A stretch of 15,143 bases of DNA from Chlorobiaceae bacterium. GTDB lineage: Bacteria; Bacteroidota; Chlorobiia; Chlorobiales; Chlorobiaceae. Position 1 is the first letter of the stretch, and each line of letters opens with the position of its first letter. Where the stretch lies: positions 1 through 15,143 of the forward strand of contig JAAXUM010000009.1 of NCBI GenBank assembly GCA_013336025.1, in the 5' to 3' direction. The position numbers and the translations under genes were made by a program. The notes beneath the pieces are model-generated. The model saw nothing but the letters and a program-made list of their open reading frames with translations, was not told the DNA's origin and made no database searches. Below, piece after piece: positions 1 to 8,218 of the stretch.

Positions 1-1030
1 CCATAATGGAGGGTATCGGCAAGCCCTTTTTTTCTGTTATGCCGAGAGCACTCCTGATGTTGTCGGCACTGAGTTCTCCGGCGCGGGGGAGGGTGCCGTC
101 AAGTCGTCCATTAATTGCACTGTTGTCGAAATAACCTCGCAGAAGCTCTTCGTAAACCGGATACCCCTCCTCTGCGACAAGAACGGTGTCGCAGGAGTCG
201 AACAGGGCTTTGATCTGTTTTCGGGGCGGCGGATACTGGCTGATTTTCAGTATGGGGCAGTCAAGGCCGTATGTCTGTCGCACCTCCATGACATAGTTCC
301 AGGCAATTCCGAAAGCCAGCACGCCGGTTTTTCCGCTCCCCGGAATCAGACGGTTCAGCCATGACTGTTCCGAACGTTCTTCAAGTACAGGCTGCATGTC
401 AAGCAGCAGGTCATATTGTTTGCGTGCATTATGAGGCATCAGCACAAAGCGGTCGGAAGAGGGAAGGGATCCGACCCGATTCTGTTCTCTTGGTTCTTTT
501 CGTTCAACGCCAGCGCGGGAATGGGAGAGGCGCGTTGTCAGGCGTATCATGACCGGAAGTCCGAGGGATTCCGAAAGATCAAAGCCATAGCTCATGGCAT
601 CGTACAACTCCTGCTGTGAAACAGGTTCAAGCACCGGAACCATGGCGAATTTTCCATATACCCGGCTGTCCTGTTCGTTTTGGGACGAATGCATTGACGG
701 ATCATCGGCAACGGCAAGCACCAGGCCGCCGTTGACCCCGGTAATGGCGGAATTGATGAAGGCATCAGCAGCAACGTTCAGACCGACATGCTTCATGCAG
801 ACCAGAGTGCGTTTGCCTGTATAGGACATGCCGAGCGCAGCTTCATAGGCAGTTTTTTCATTTGATGACCAGGAGGATCGTACCCCTTTTTCTCGGGCAG
901 TCCGGTCGCGCTGAATGAATTCGGTGATTTCAGTCGAAGGAGTTCCGGGATAGGCGTAGACGCCCGATATTCCGGCATCAAGAGCGCCCAGAGCAATAGC
1001 TTCAGCCCCCAGCAAGAGTAGTTTATTCAT
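1..1030 (-). CDS. iorA: Indolepyruvate:ferredoxin oxidoreductase alpha subunit, N-terminal part
   Basis: Partial gene: the ATG is at 1028-1030 and the frame stays open for 343 codons to the window's left edge, so the C-terminus (more TPP-binding domain, then usually a ferredoxin-like 4Fe-4S tail) is missing. The enzyme family oxidatively decarboxylates arylpyruvates such as indolepyruvate with thiamine pyrophosphate and CoA, exchanging electrons with ferredoxin in the cytoplasm. The N-terminus reads MNKLLLLGAEAIALGALDAG followed by YAYPGTPSTEI, the classic IorA/2-oxoacid oxidoreductase pyrimidine-binding start. Further motifs are MKHVGLNVAADAF and VADDPSMHSSQNEQDSR, both typical of IorA. A weak AGG lies about 5 nt before the ATG. 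The iorB partner is not in the window. In autotrophic green sulfur bacteria the enzyme could also run in the reductive, amino-acid-forming direction, but that is inference. No frameshift was found on direct codon-by-codon reading. Confidence 0.93.
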   Translation of the reverse strand, partial: MNKLLLLGAEAIALGALDAGISGVYAYPGTPSTEITEFIQRDRTAREKGVRSSWSSNEKTAYEAALGMSYTGKRTLVCMKHVGLNVAADAFINSAITGVNGGLVLAVADDPSMHSSQNEQDSRVYGKFAMVPVLEPVSQQELYDAMSYGFDLSESLGLPVMIRLTTRLSHSRAGVERKEPREQNRVGSLPSSDRFVLMPHNARKQYDLLLDMQPVLEERSEQSWLNRLIPGSGKTGVLAFGIAWNYVMEVRQTYGLDCPILKISQYPPPRKQIKALFDSCDTVLVAEEGYPVYEELLRGYFDNSAINGRLDGTLPRAGELSADNIRSALGITEKKGLPIPSIM

Positions 1031-1412
1031 GTACCTGATAAAAAGATGTTCCGAAAGATCCGGAATTTTTTGTTTCAAAACGAAAAAAATTCCTGTTTTT
1101 CTTTGCTTTCCATTACAGGGATTTCGTGCGGCAACTTATGGTGCCGGTGTTTGTCTTGTTGCAGGTTGAGGATGCCGCCGGCCAAAAAGATTATTTCAAC
1201 AGGGAGGAAAAGCTGATCAGTTCAGCAAATTATCTTCAGCAATGTTCAGAAGGGGCAGGATGAAACACAACAGGCTGGGAAGGTGTTGAGATTAACCGTT
1301 CCGGATTCGGCAGGGGGGAAAAATGGACCAAACGCTGGATATAAAGGACTGCGGCAAAAAATTGGTACATACCGCAGTCCTTACTTTTTTTATTTGAAGC
1401 AATGATCGTTGA
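1031..1412. other. Intergenic region between iorA and the FISUMP gene
   Basis: 382 bases without a gene I can defend. It holds the upstream region of iorA (minus strand), a T/A-rich stretch at 1066-1105 and the hairpin at 1344-1382 listed separately. A 41-codon plus-strand frame at 1138-1263 has no ribosome binding site and is not called. No recognisable promoter for iorA stood out. Confidence 0.6.
1344..1382 (-). terminator. Strong hairpin, probable terminator of the FISUMP gene
   Basis: An 11-bp perfect stem (1344-1354 with 1372-1382, core GGACTGCGG/CCGCAGTCC) closes a 17-nt loop. It starts about 30 nt beyond the stop codon of the minus-strand FISUMP gene. On the minus strand the stem is followed by only TTTATAT. 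On the plus strand it is followed by a better tract (ACTTTTTTTATTT), but no plus-strand gene precedes it. It may work in both directions. Confidence 0.6.
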
Positions 1413-2075
1413 TCAGTCTTTTACGCATCGTACGGCAAAACCCTGAGTTTTGCTGCTGGTGATACGGTACACTGCAGAAAAGGCATTGTACATATCGCGG
1501 TACCATGCCGAAGAGTTGCTGCTTTCAGTGGCGCTCCAGAAACTGGCATTTGTGCCAAGAAGTGAGAATTTTCCATTACTGCTTCTGTACCCTGAAGGAA
1601 TTGCAGTAAACCCGGAACGGTTATCTGCACCAACAACAGGAGGCGTCCAGAGGTTTTTCGATTTGAGCGCTGTTCCTGATCCTTTTTCTCCGCCTGTTGC
1701 TGTTACCAGATTTTGCCATTCAGCATCCGTGGCTGCATGCCATCCGGCAGGGGCAAGACCTCTGGGGTCATTTACAGCATACCAGTTATAAAGCTTCCCA
1801 TAGGTTTTTCCGTTTTCGCTGCTGTTTTCGTAAGTGCACCAAGCTCCTGTGGTGAGTTTGCTCCAGGCGTCAGGATCCTGAACCTCGGGGATCATGTCTC
1901 CGTTTCGATATCTGTCGACCGAGAGATTATTGGTCATCCATACAGTACCGCCTATGGTTGCAGAGGACTTCGGGGTAGTTTTCTTTTTCTCCGCGTTTCC
2001 TGTGGAAGCGAAAAGCGACACAACGACAAGAAGGAGAAGCGGAAGAATAACGTTTGAACGATAGATTTTTTTCAT
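1413..2075 (-). CDS. Secreted FISUMP-domain protein
   Basis: 220-residue exported protein of unknown function. Residues 1-28 form a Sec signal peptide (KK, then a run of L/V, then FASTGNA before EKKK); there is no lipobox cysteine, so a soluble periplasmic or secreted product is likely. From about residue 40 to the end it matches the 'Fibrobacter succinogenes major paralogous domain' (FISUMP, TIGR02145). Typical elements are GTVWMTNNL near the start, GKLYNWYAV, GLAPAGWHAATDAEWQNL, the late SFWSATESS and the terminal GFAVRCVKD. These domains are common, often in multiple copies, in Bacteroidetes, Fibrobacteres and Chlorobi surface proteins, and no biochemical role is established to my knowledge. 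The ATG lacks a clear Shine-Dalgarno sequence. It stands as a single gene with a hairpin downstream and a candidate -10 upstream. Confidence 0.85.
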   Translation of the reverse strand: MKKIYRSNVILPLLLLVVVSLFASTGNAEKKKTTPKSSATIGGTVWMTNNLSVDRYRNGDMIPEVQDPDAWSKLTTGAWCTYENSSENGKTYGKLYNWYAVNDPRGLAPAGWHAATDAEWQNLVTATGGEKGSGTALKSKNLWTPPVVGADNRSGFTAIPSGYRSSNGKFSLLGTNASFWSATESSNSSAWYRDMYNAFSAVYRITSSKTQGFAVRCVKD

Positions 2076-2101
2076 AATGACAGGTGGTTTGCGTTAAAAA
2101 A

Positions 2102-2107
2102 ATTATA
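2102..2107 (-). promoter_or_regulatory. Candidate -10 element for the FISUMP gene
   Basis: On the minus strand a perfect TATAAT lies 27 nt before the ATG of the FISUMP gene. No convincing -35 is found 16-18 nt further upstream, so this is a weak call. The flanking GCAATATTGC and GTTAAC are small palindromes. Confidence 0.35.
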
Positions 2108-2295
2108 ACGCAATATTGCTGTTAACGGTTTCTGAATCTCGTCGATTTGAAGAGTTGGTTCTGCTCTGTGACCTGTTGAAAGCAGATGGCTTGTTTAACC
2201 GGTTAGGGCCTATAAAAGAAAAACCAGGATCTGAGCAAGGGCGATCGATTTTTTCTGAGTAGAGTATTTGGGGTAAATGAGGCGTGAGAACAGAA

Positions 2296-2345
2296 AAATG
2301 AAAGGGCAGGCAGAGTCTGTTGTAACCCTTTCTGCCTTTTCATTT
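2296..2345 (-). terminator. Rho-independent terminator of the peroxiredoxin gene
   Basis: A 14-bp stem with one G-T pair joins 2296-2309 (AAATGAAAGGGCAG) and 2332-2345 (CTGCCTTTTCATTT) around a 22-nt loop. Read on the minus strand the second arm runs into TTTTTC, a good U-tract. It begins about 18 nt after the peroxiredoxin stop codon. Confidence 0.75.
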
Positions 2346-2362
2346 GTGCTGCAAATGGATTA

Positions 2363-3040
2363 TCAGCCTTCAAGCGGTTTGTGGCAGAACCACCAGTCGT
2401 AACAATCGTACTGTGATGGGCGTTTTTTTGCATCCTCGATGTTATTTGCAGGAGGAATAATTACCCGATCTTTAAGAAGCGTGTTGATCGGCCAGTTTGC
2501 CGGAATGGCAACCTTGTTTTTGTCGGAAACCTGCAGCGCTTTAACTGCTCTGACAATTTCATCGATATTCCGGCCGATTTCCTGCGGGTAGTAAAGAATC
2601 AGACGAACTTTTCCCTCAGGATCGCCAACAAAGACAGCGCGAACCGTGTTGGAACCTTTTCCTGGATGAAGCATGCCGAGCTGCATGGCGATTCTGTCAT
2701 TGGCGGCAACTATCGGGAAGGTTATTTCAGTGTCGAGATTATCCTTGATCCACTCCACCCACTTGATGTGTGAAAAAACCTGATCAACCGACATGCCGAC
2801 CAGTCGGCATCCAAGCTTGTCAAAATCCGCTATTCTCTCCTGAAAGGCGTGAAACTCGGTCGTGCATACCGGGGTATAATCTGCAGGATGGCTGAAAAGA
2901 ACGAACCAGGAGCCTTTCAGGTCACCGGGAATATTCATAGGGCCATGTGTGGTCTGAACCTTCATTTCAGGGAATTCATCGCCCAGCAGCGGCATTCCGG
3001 AATCATTGTAGTAATAGCTGTCATCGATGTGATCTGACAT
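2363..3040 (-). CDS. Peroxiredoxin, archaeal-type Prx6 family (AhpC/TSA)
   Basis: 225-residue cytosolic thiol peroxidase that reduces H2O2 and organic hydroperoxides. The thioredoxin-fold AhpC/TSA domain spans roughly residues 17-160, and the longer C-terminal 1-cysPrx domain follows. The peroxidatic Cys59 sits in [11 protein letters not shown]. The tail has Cys213 and Cys219 in CYDWWFC, the C-x5-C arrangement I know from the archaeal group (for example Aeropyrum TPx), where one of the tail cysteines resolves the sulfenic acid. It is therefore more likely a 2-Cys than a true 1-Cys enzyme. AGGAG lies 9 nt before the ATG, which supports this start. It is divergent from a PerR/Fur-family gene, which suggests peroxide-responsive control. 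A terminator follows. The physiological reductant cannot be told from here. Confidence 0.95.
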   Translation of the reverse strand: MSDHIDDSYYYNDSGMPLLGDEFPEMKVQTTHGPMNIPGDLKGSWFVLFSHPADYTPVCTTEFHAFQERIADFDKLGCRLVGMSVDQVFSHIKWVEWIKDNLDTEITFPIVAANDRIAMQLGMLHPGKGSNTVRAVFVGDPEGKVRLILYYPQEIGRNIDEIVRAVKALQVSDKNKVAIPANWPINTLLKDRVIIPPANNIEDAKKRPSQYDCYDWWFCHKPLEG

Positions 3041-3487
3041 AATTGAGGTCTCCTGTTAGTGTTTTTTTGATTGCTGAGTAGTCGTGACAAATGATTGGCA
3101 TGGAATCGCAGGTGTCAGGAAATCAGGGATGATGGCCTGTTCGATGCTTTTTTTATTAATATAATGATTTGTGTATTAAATAGTAATAATTATTAATTAA
3201 GAATTGTTACTTATATTAACCATTGTTTAAAGGGAATGAGGTTTGTCGTGGAGAATCCGGATCTGTTTGTATTATGGGAGGTTCAGCTTTAAGCCGGATC
3301 GAACAGAACAAGATGTGTACGAAGAGGTAACAGAGCTTTTTTTGATGAGGAGTGTCTGGCCGACCTTAAACCGCTTTGCGGAATGATCGCAGAAACCTTA
3401 CTCCCGGAAAGCCGGGAGAATCGCAGTGATTGTTTTTTGGAACAAATAAATAGATGTGCCCTCAATATCGATACGATGGAGGTTAGT
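3041..3487. promoter_or_regulatory. Divergent control region of peroxiredoxin and perR-like genes
   Basis: The gap between the two starts contains a strikingly AT-rich block at about 3150-3230, unlike its surroundings. Within it, 3184-3195 (TAATAATTATTA) is a perfect 12-bp palindrome, and TTATTAATATAATGA at about 3155-3169 is a partial match to the 7-1-7 PerR box as I remember it (TTATAATNATTATAA). These are candidate operators for the adjacent regulator. Closer to the plus-strand gene, 3401-3418 forms a 7-bp hairpin (CTCCCGG, loop AAAG, CCGGGAG) that would be in its leader. No clear -35/-10 pair was assigned on either strand. Confidence 0.45.
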
Positions 3488-3961
3488 ATGCTTGTCCAAC
3501 AAGAAAAAAAAAGGCTTATGGAGCAATTTTCCATTTCGTGTCGGGAACATGGGCTGAAAATAACGCCACAGCGAGCGGCTATCTACAAGGAGATCATCAG
3601 TTCCAGGGAGCATCCTTCTGCCGATCAGGTGTTTCGTGCCGTTCGCAGAGAATATCCTAACGTCTCATTTGATACCGTGAACAGAACGCTTCTGACATTT
3701 GCGGATATCGGTCTTATTTCCATTGCTGAGTCATCAGTTGGTATTCGTCGTTTCGAGCCGGATCTGAATGCTCATCATCATATGCACTGTGTTTCGTGCG
3801 GCGCTATTTTCGATTTTGATCATGCCGATTATGACACTATCGCCGTTCCTGACAAGATCAGCGACTCCTTTACGGTCATAGGCAAGCGAGTGGTGCTTCA
3901 GGTTCTCTGCCCTGCATGTCTTGACAGGAAAAAAGATGATTTGACCGATGCGGCGAACTGA
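3488..3961 (+). CDS. Fur-family transcriptional regulator, PerR-like
   Basis: 157-residue metal-dependent DNA-binding repressor of the Fur superfamily. The start chosen is ATG 3488 because GGAGG sits 5 nt before it; the frame is open further upstream (ATG 3476 and 3383) but lacks such a site. An N-terminal winged helix covers about residues 13-85 (GLKITPQRAAIYKEI; HPSADQVFRAVR; VSFDTVNRTLLTF). The dimerisation/metal domain follows, with HHHMHC at 96-101 and two structural zinc pairs, C101/C104 and C141/C144. Asp109, five residues after C104, corresponds to the Asp that I recall distinguishing PerR from Fur in Bacillus subtilis (D104), favouring peroxide sensing. On the other hand, E90 sits where B. 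subtilis PerR has D85. Its divergent neighbour is a peroxiredoxin, a classic PerR target. Fur or Zur function is not excluded. Confidence 0.88.
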   Translation: MLVQQEKKRLMEQFSISCREHGLKITPQRAAIYKEIISSREHPSADQVFRAVRREYPNVSFDTVNRTLLTFADIGLISIAESSVGIRRFEPDLNAHHHMHCVSCGAIFDFDHADYDTIAVPDKISDSFTVIGKRVVLQVLCPACLDRKKDDLTDAAN

Positions 3962-4351
3962 GTGTCTCAAGAGTATTTTTTTATCAGACAGGTCTCTCCA
4001 CTCAGGCGAGGGCATGGCATGCAATCATGAACAGGATTTTTTGCTTTTGAACCGATCGCGACAACCGATGGAGCTGCCCCTATGATAATGCCAAAAAGGA
4101 AAAGCGGGTGAGTAAAGGTAATTTTGTTGCTTCTTTTCATTATGTTAAAAGGAGTGAGAGGAACGGTGTGAAAAATACCGCATGTTTTAACGTGGCTTTT
4201 TATGTCGTTTGAGCGCTGAGCAGTCATGTTCCTTTTTGTTTTTGTGCATAACATTATTCCGGGAACAGTAGTCTGGAGGGTTTTATTTGTTTTTCAATTA
4301 AATGATTGGCGTGAAGAGAGATGGCATCTGTTGTAAAACGACGTTGATCTC
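3962..4351. other. Intergenic region before RNase R
   Basis: 390 bases. It may contain one small minus-strand gene (3967-4140, listed separately). At 4321-4347 there is an 8-codon plus-strand frame (MASVVKRR) preceded by GAAGAGAG and ending five bases before the proposed RNase R start. No convincing terminator for the upstream regulator and no clear promoter for RNase R were seen. Confidence 0.5.
3967..4140 (-). CDS. Possible small membrane protein, unrecognised
   Basis: A 57-residue frame beginning MKRSNKITFTHPLFLF. It has one hydrophobic stretch (about residues 12-30, LFLFGIIIGAAPSVVAIG) and a CMPC pair near residue 41, and ends in KKYS. The frame is open upstream to 4254, which would give 95 residues, but neither start has a ribosome binding site. 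The 3' half has codon use that looks coding, with many G/C third positions, and no other gene covers it. I do not recognise a family. It may also be a chance frame. Confidence 0.25.
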   Translation of the reverse strand: MKRSNKITFTHPLFLFGIIIGAAPSVVAIGSKAKNPVHDCMPCPRLSGETCLIKKYS

Positions 4352-6757
4352 TTGAGTTTTAAATATAAACGAGTGAGAGCAGTGGCAAGACAACGAGATA
4401 GCCGAAAACCGGGAGCATCCGGAAGGAGAAGAGGTAAGCCGGAGGGAAGGCCTACAGGTGAGAGGGTTCGCCCTAATGATCATATTCTGATTAACGAGTT
4501 TCTGTTCAGACGTGGAGAGAGCTCTCTCGGTGCTGAAATCATAACCTTTTTATCCGATCGCGAGGGTGAACGATTCCGTTCGGTTGACCTTGCCAAACTT
4601 CTTGGCTACACAGAATCCAGACATCTTCCCGGTTTCTGGTATGTGCTGCACAAACTGCAGGAAGAGGGTGCGGTTGACAAGGATTCCAACCGATGCTACG
4701 GTATGGCAGGCCTCGAAGATGCAACCTATGAAGATCATCTTGTTCATCTGAAGCAGTTTCCTCTGCCCGGCAAAGAGCAGTTTGTTGTTGATAAGATCTA
4801 CACCGGACGTCTTTCCACTCATCCAAACGGTTACGGATTTCTCGATGTCGAAGGGTTTGATGATGATATTTTCATCAAGGCTGCCGACATGAACTCCTCG
4901 ATGCATGGCGATGAGGTTGAAGTACAGGTCACCAAAGTACCGGAAACCTATGCGTCGAAATCAACTCCGCACCAGCGTTGCGAGGGCATTGTCAAGAGCG
5001 TGGTAAAACGGCGGGTCACAACGATTGTCGGCACGCTTACGCGCGAAAACCGCAGATTCCTTCTCAAGCCTGATGAACGGAAAATTCTGCCGGTGATTGT
5101 TGTGGCGCTGAAAAACGCGGCTAAGGCAAAAGACGGCCAGAAAGTGCTTGTCGGTGAACTCGATTTCAGCAAGGAAGGCGTTATCAACGCGAAGGTACTC
5201 GAAGTGCTCGGTTCTGCCGGCGACTCGCAGGTCGAGGTGAGCGCCATTGCCCGCAATCACGGTATCGATGAAACTTTTGACGCCCCGATTGTCGAGTTTG
5301 CCCAGTCAATCCGGGACGGGATTACCGACGAGGATCTCGTTGGACGTCTCGATATTCGCGACAAGCTTGTTTTCACCATCGATCCTGTTGATGCAAAAGA
5401 CTTTGACGATGCGCTCTCCCTTGAGACGCTTACAGGAAACCGCTATCGGATAGGGGTGCATATTGCCGACGTGTCGCACTATGTTCCTGAAGACTCTCTG
5501 CTTGACAAGGAGGCGATGAAACGGGCGACCTCGGTCTATCTGGTCGATCGCGTTATCCCCATGCTTCCGTCAAGGCTTTCCGAACAGATATGCAGCCTTA
5601 ACCCCGGCGTAGACCGGATGGCATTTTCCGTTTTTATTACCATGACGGATGCCGGAGAGGTCGAGAAGCAGGAGTTTCAGAAAACGGCGATCCATTCGAA
5701 GCGCCGGTTTACCTATGAAGATGTTCAGCAGATTCTCGATTCCGGAGAGGGTGATTTTGTCGCGGAACTCAAACTGCTCGATACGCTCAGCACAACCCTT
5801 CGTGAAAAGCGGTTCAAGCATGGCGGCCTTGATTTTGAGACCGAGGAGGTGCGTTTCAGGCTTGGCAGCAAAGGCGAACCGCTTGAGGTGATGAAAAAGG
5901 AGCGCCTTGGAAGCCACCGTCTCATCGAAGAGTTCATGCTGCTTGCAAACCGCAAGGTTGCCGAGTATCTGACCAAAACGTTTGGCGAAGGGAAAAAAAC
6001 GCCGCAACCCTGTATTTACCGGGTGCACGATGCTCCCCAGTTGGAAAAAGTGGTTATTCTTTCCAACTTTGTCAAGAGGCTTGGCTATGATCTCAAGCTC
6101 AACAGAGGCAAGGATGGTCCTATTGTTACGGCAAAAGCCCTGCGGCAGCTTCTGCAGCAGGTTCGGGGCACCAACCTTGAGTTTCTCGTCAATGAACTGG
6201 TGCTGCGTTCCATGTCAAAGGCGGTCTATACCGGTGACAATGCCGGGCATTACGGGCTTGGCTTTGAACACTATACCCATTTTACCTCCCCGATCAGGCG
6301 TTATCCTGATCTGATCATTCACCGGCTCCTTTTCGAGTATGAGAGTTTGCGTAAAAGCCGCAAAAAAATCACCGAAAAAAGAGTTGCCGCATTGAAGGCA
6401 AAACTTCAGTCTGTCTGTCAGATCTCCAACGAGCGTGAAAAAGGAGCTGTCGAGGCCGAGAGGGAGTCGATCAAACTCAAGCAGGTCGAGTATATGGCAA
6501 GCCATATCGGCAAGGAGTATTCCGGCATAATTTCGGGTGCTACCGAATACGGTATTTACGTCCGCATGGTGGATTTTGCCATCGAAGGTCTCGTGCATAT
6601 GCGCAATCTGACCGACGATTACTATGAATATGACGAAGCCAGCTACTCGCTGCTGGGCAAGCGGCGGAAACGGCGGCTTCAGATAGGCAACCGGGTGAAG
6701 ATCAAGGTACTGTCGGTGGATGTGCAGCGAAGAACCATCGATCTGGTGATCGCATAG
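4352..6757 (+). CDS. rnr: Ribonuclease R (RNB/S1 3'-5' exoribonuclease)
   Basis: 801-residue processive exoribonuclease that degrades structured RNA, rRNA fragments and mRNA in the cytoplasm. Domains in order: a basic N-terminal tail (1-45), a winged-helix segment (about 48-115), a cold-shock/OB domain (about 145-195, [18 protein letters not shown]), the RNB catalytic domain (about 320-650) and an S1 domain (about 718-800, [16 protein letters not shown]). The catalytic metal-binding motif [12 protein letters not shown] starts at D344, with HIADVSHYV shortly after, and [18 protein letters not shown] marks the end of RNB. Length is normal for the family. The start is uncertain: TTG 4352 gives [16 protein letters not shown], while in-frame GTG codons at 4373 and 4382 are alternatives, and none has a strong Shine-Dalgarno sequence. 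It is a single gene, convergent with the photolyase 41 nt downstream. Confidence 0.96.
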   Translation: MSFKYKRVRAVARQRDSRKPGASGRRRGKPEGRPTGERVRPNDHILINEFLFRRGESSLGAEIITFLSDREGERFRSVDLAKLLGYTESRHLPGFWYVLHKLQEEGAVDKDSNRCYGMAGLEDATYEDHLVHLKQFPLPGKEQFVVDKIYTGRLSTHPNGYGFLDVEGFDDDIFIKAADMNSSMHGDEVEVQVTKVPETYASKSTPHQRCEGIVKSVVKRRVTTIVGTLTRENRRFLLKPDERKILPVIVVALKNAAKAKDGQKVLVGELDFSKEGVINAKVLEVLGSAGDSQVEVSAIARNHGIDETFDAPIVEFAQSIRDGITDEDLVGRLDIRDKLVFTIDPVDAKDFDDALSLETLTGNRYRIGVHIADVSHYVPEDSLLDKEAMKRATSVYLVDRVIPMLPSRLSEQICSLNPGVDRMAFSVFITMTDAGEVEKQEFQKTAIHSKRRFTYEDVQQILDSGEGDFVAELKLLDTLSTTLREKRFKHGGLDFETEEVRFRLGSKGEPLEVMKKERLGSHRLIEEFMLLANRKVAEYLTKTFGEGKKTPQPCIYRVHDAPQLEKVVILSNFVKRLGYDLKLNRGKDGPIVTAKALRQLLQQVRGTNLEFLVNELVLRSMSKAVYTGDNAGHYGLGFEHYTHFTSPIRRYPDLIIHRLLFEYESLRKSRKKITEKRVAALKAKLQSVCQISNEREKGAVEAERESIKLKQVEYMASHIGKEYSGIISGATEYGIYVRMVDFAIEGLVHMRNLTDDYYEYDEASYSLLGKRRKRRLQIGNRVKIKVLSVDVQRRTIDLVIA

Positions 6758-6771
6758 GTCGGTTTTCTCTA

Positions 6772-6790
6772 CCCGCTGCAGCCTGGCGGG
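6772..6790. terminator. Weak shared hairpin between convergent genes
   Basis: CCCGC (6772-6776) pairs with GCGGG (6786-6790) around a 9-nt loop in the 41-bp gap between the RNase R and photolyase stop codons. Neither strand has a proper U-tract after it, so it is only a possible bidirectional terminator. Confidence 0.3.
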
Positions 6791-6798
6791 AATAATGT

Positions 6799-8211
6799 TT
6801 ACGCATTCGGGAACAGGGTTACCGGTTCCCGAAACCGGCTTATGTAGCGATCAACGTCGAACTTTCTTCTGCACCCGCTGGCGTTCATGTATCTGATGTT
6901 GCCATAGACCGGCCGTTCGAACCACGGGCGGTCATGCAGGCCTCCAATCGACCATGCCACCCCTGCATAACCGTTAGGATCCCTTCCGTCAAGCGCATAC
7001 CGGTCGTTGAGATAGATTGCTACCTCAAATGCTTCGGGAGGAGACGAACTCCATTCGAGAATTTTTTTCGCCCAGTACATCCGCATATAACCGTGGATTT
7101 TTCCGGTTTGAACCAGCTCTGACTGGGCAGCGTTCCAGAGTTCGTCATGTGTTGCAGCTTTTTCGAAAACGTCGATGGTGTACAGGTACTCCCGTTTGTC
7201 CTGCCCATGCAGAAGCAGCGTTTGCTTCGCCCATGCAGGGATCCCTTCAAACCGGTCATAATCCGGGTTGTAGTTACAGAAATTATCCGAAAGCTCCCGG
7301 CGGATAATGAGCTCTTCGAGAAAGGCCGCCTTGTCTTCCTGTGGCGCATGGCTTTCGGCAACCCGTAACGCAACATGCTGGGCGCTGATCTGACCGAAAT
7401 GAAGGTAGGGCGAGAGTTGTGACAGGGCATTGCCGTTCGGGTCGTTTCTTGCCGTGGCATATCCCGAAAGCCTGCCCTTGATGAAGTTTTCAAGCGATTC
7501 TGCTGCGGCAGTTTCTCCAGGAACGATCCGGTTTACCGGCGGTACGGAGCGATCTTTTTGGAGCCGTTCCCGGACCTGTTTCCAGTCGGGAGAGCGGTGA
7601 TGAAGGTGCGGAGCCTGAACCGGACCTGGCAGAAGCGGCGGATACGGAACAAGAAACTCATCAAGGCGGGCCTGCAGTTTCGGACGCAGGGTTCTGGCCG
7701 CATACTCCTGTTTGTCGGATACATACCAGCAGGGGACAATGTTATGGGCATCGACCTCATAGAGAGGAATGTCGAGGATGTCGGCTGCCTTTTTTTTCCA
7801 GTTTCGGGAAATGTTCAGGGGAGAAAAATCCGTAACGACAGCTCCCGCTTCGGACTGGCAGGCATATCGGGAGATCTCTTTATCCGGCTCTCCTTCGAGC
7901 AGCATAAAGGGGATATTGATCCGTTCGAGAGCTTTGGCGGTTTCTTCAAGACCTTTAAGCATGAAGTCGTAATGCCTGAACGGAGCATTGAGGAATGACG
8001 GTGCAAGCGTGAAGACAACAACAAGAGGCTGGCCTTTCTGAGTGGCTTTCTCTCTTGCAAAGAGCAGCGCCCAGTTATGGTTCAGGCGCTGATCGCGCGA
8101 CATCCAGTAAATAACCGCTCCCGGTTTGTCACTGCAGGAGTTCAATATTCTTGTTCGGCGGGGATCAATCATAAGGGCGTTCTGTTTTCGTGTCAGGCGA
8201 TGTTCAGACAT
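6799..8211 (-). CDS. phr: Class II CPD photolyase (deoxyribodipyrimidine photo-lyase)
   Basis: 470-residue flavoenzyme that repairs cyclobutane pyrimidine dimers using light and FADH-. The whole length resembles class II enzymes such as that of Methanosarcina mazei. The N-terminal alpha/beta part has YWMSRDQRLNHNWALLFAR and VTDFSPL, then VDAHNIVPCW and YAARTLRPKL. The C-terminal FAD domain has LSQLSPYLHFGQIS, ELSDNFCNYNPDYD, GKIHGYMRMYWAKKILEW, LNDRYALDGRDPNGYAG and WSIGGLHDRPW. I chose ATG 8211, which lies 7 nt after the upstream gene's stop. A TTG at 8235 would add 8 residues and overlap that gene, and ATG 8172 is also possible and closer to homologues' starts. No start has a clear ribosome binding site, so translational coupling to the upstream gene is likely. 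A photolyase suits a phototroph exposed to sunlight. Confidence 0.97.
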   Translation of the reverse strand: MSEHRLTRKQNALMIDPRRTRILNSCSDKPGAVIYWMSRDQRLNHNWALLFAREKATQKGQPLVVVFTLAPSFLNAPFRHYDFMLKGLEETAKALERINIPFMLLEGEPDKEISRYACQSEAGAVVTDFSPLNISRNWKKKAADILDIPLYEVDAHNIVPCWYVSDKQEYAARTLRPKLQARLDEFLVPYPPLLPGPVQAPHLHHRSPDWKQVRERLQKDRSVPPVNRIVPGETAAAESLENFIKGRLSGYATARNDPNGNALSQLSPYLHFGQISAQHVALRVAESHAPQEDKAAFLEELIIRRELSDNFCNYNPDYDRFEGIPAWAKQTLLLHGQDKREYLYTIDVFEKAATHDELWNAAQSELVQTGKIHGYMRMYWAKKILEWSSSPPEAFEVAIYLNDRYALDGRDPNGYAGVAWSIGGLHDRPWFERPVYGNIRYMNASGCRRKFDVDRYISRFREPVTLFPNA

Positions 8212-8218
8212 TTCGACT

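Noticed and set aside
1049..1071. Small hairpin TTCCG...CGGAA followed by TTTTTT on the plus strand
   Set aside because: Only a 5-bp stem, and no plus-strand gene lies upstream for it to terminate.
1138..1263. 41-codon plus-strand frame starting MVPVFVLLQVED
   Set aside because: No ribosome binding site, no recognisable family, and only chance length.
3236..3382. Short frames before the PerR-like gene, including MRFVVENPDLFVLWEVQL and a neighbouring frame reading EQDVYEEVTELFLM
   Set aside because: They could be joined by a frameshift into about 50 residues, but no ribosome binding site or family supports it, and the region is more simply leader/control DNA.
5570..6028. 152-codon minus-strand frame inside the RNase R gene
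   Set aside because: Antisense shadow of the conserved RNB domain.
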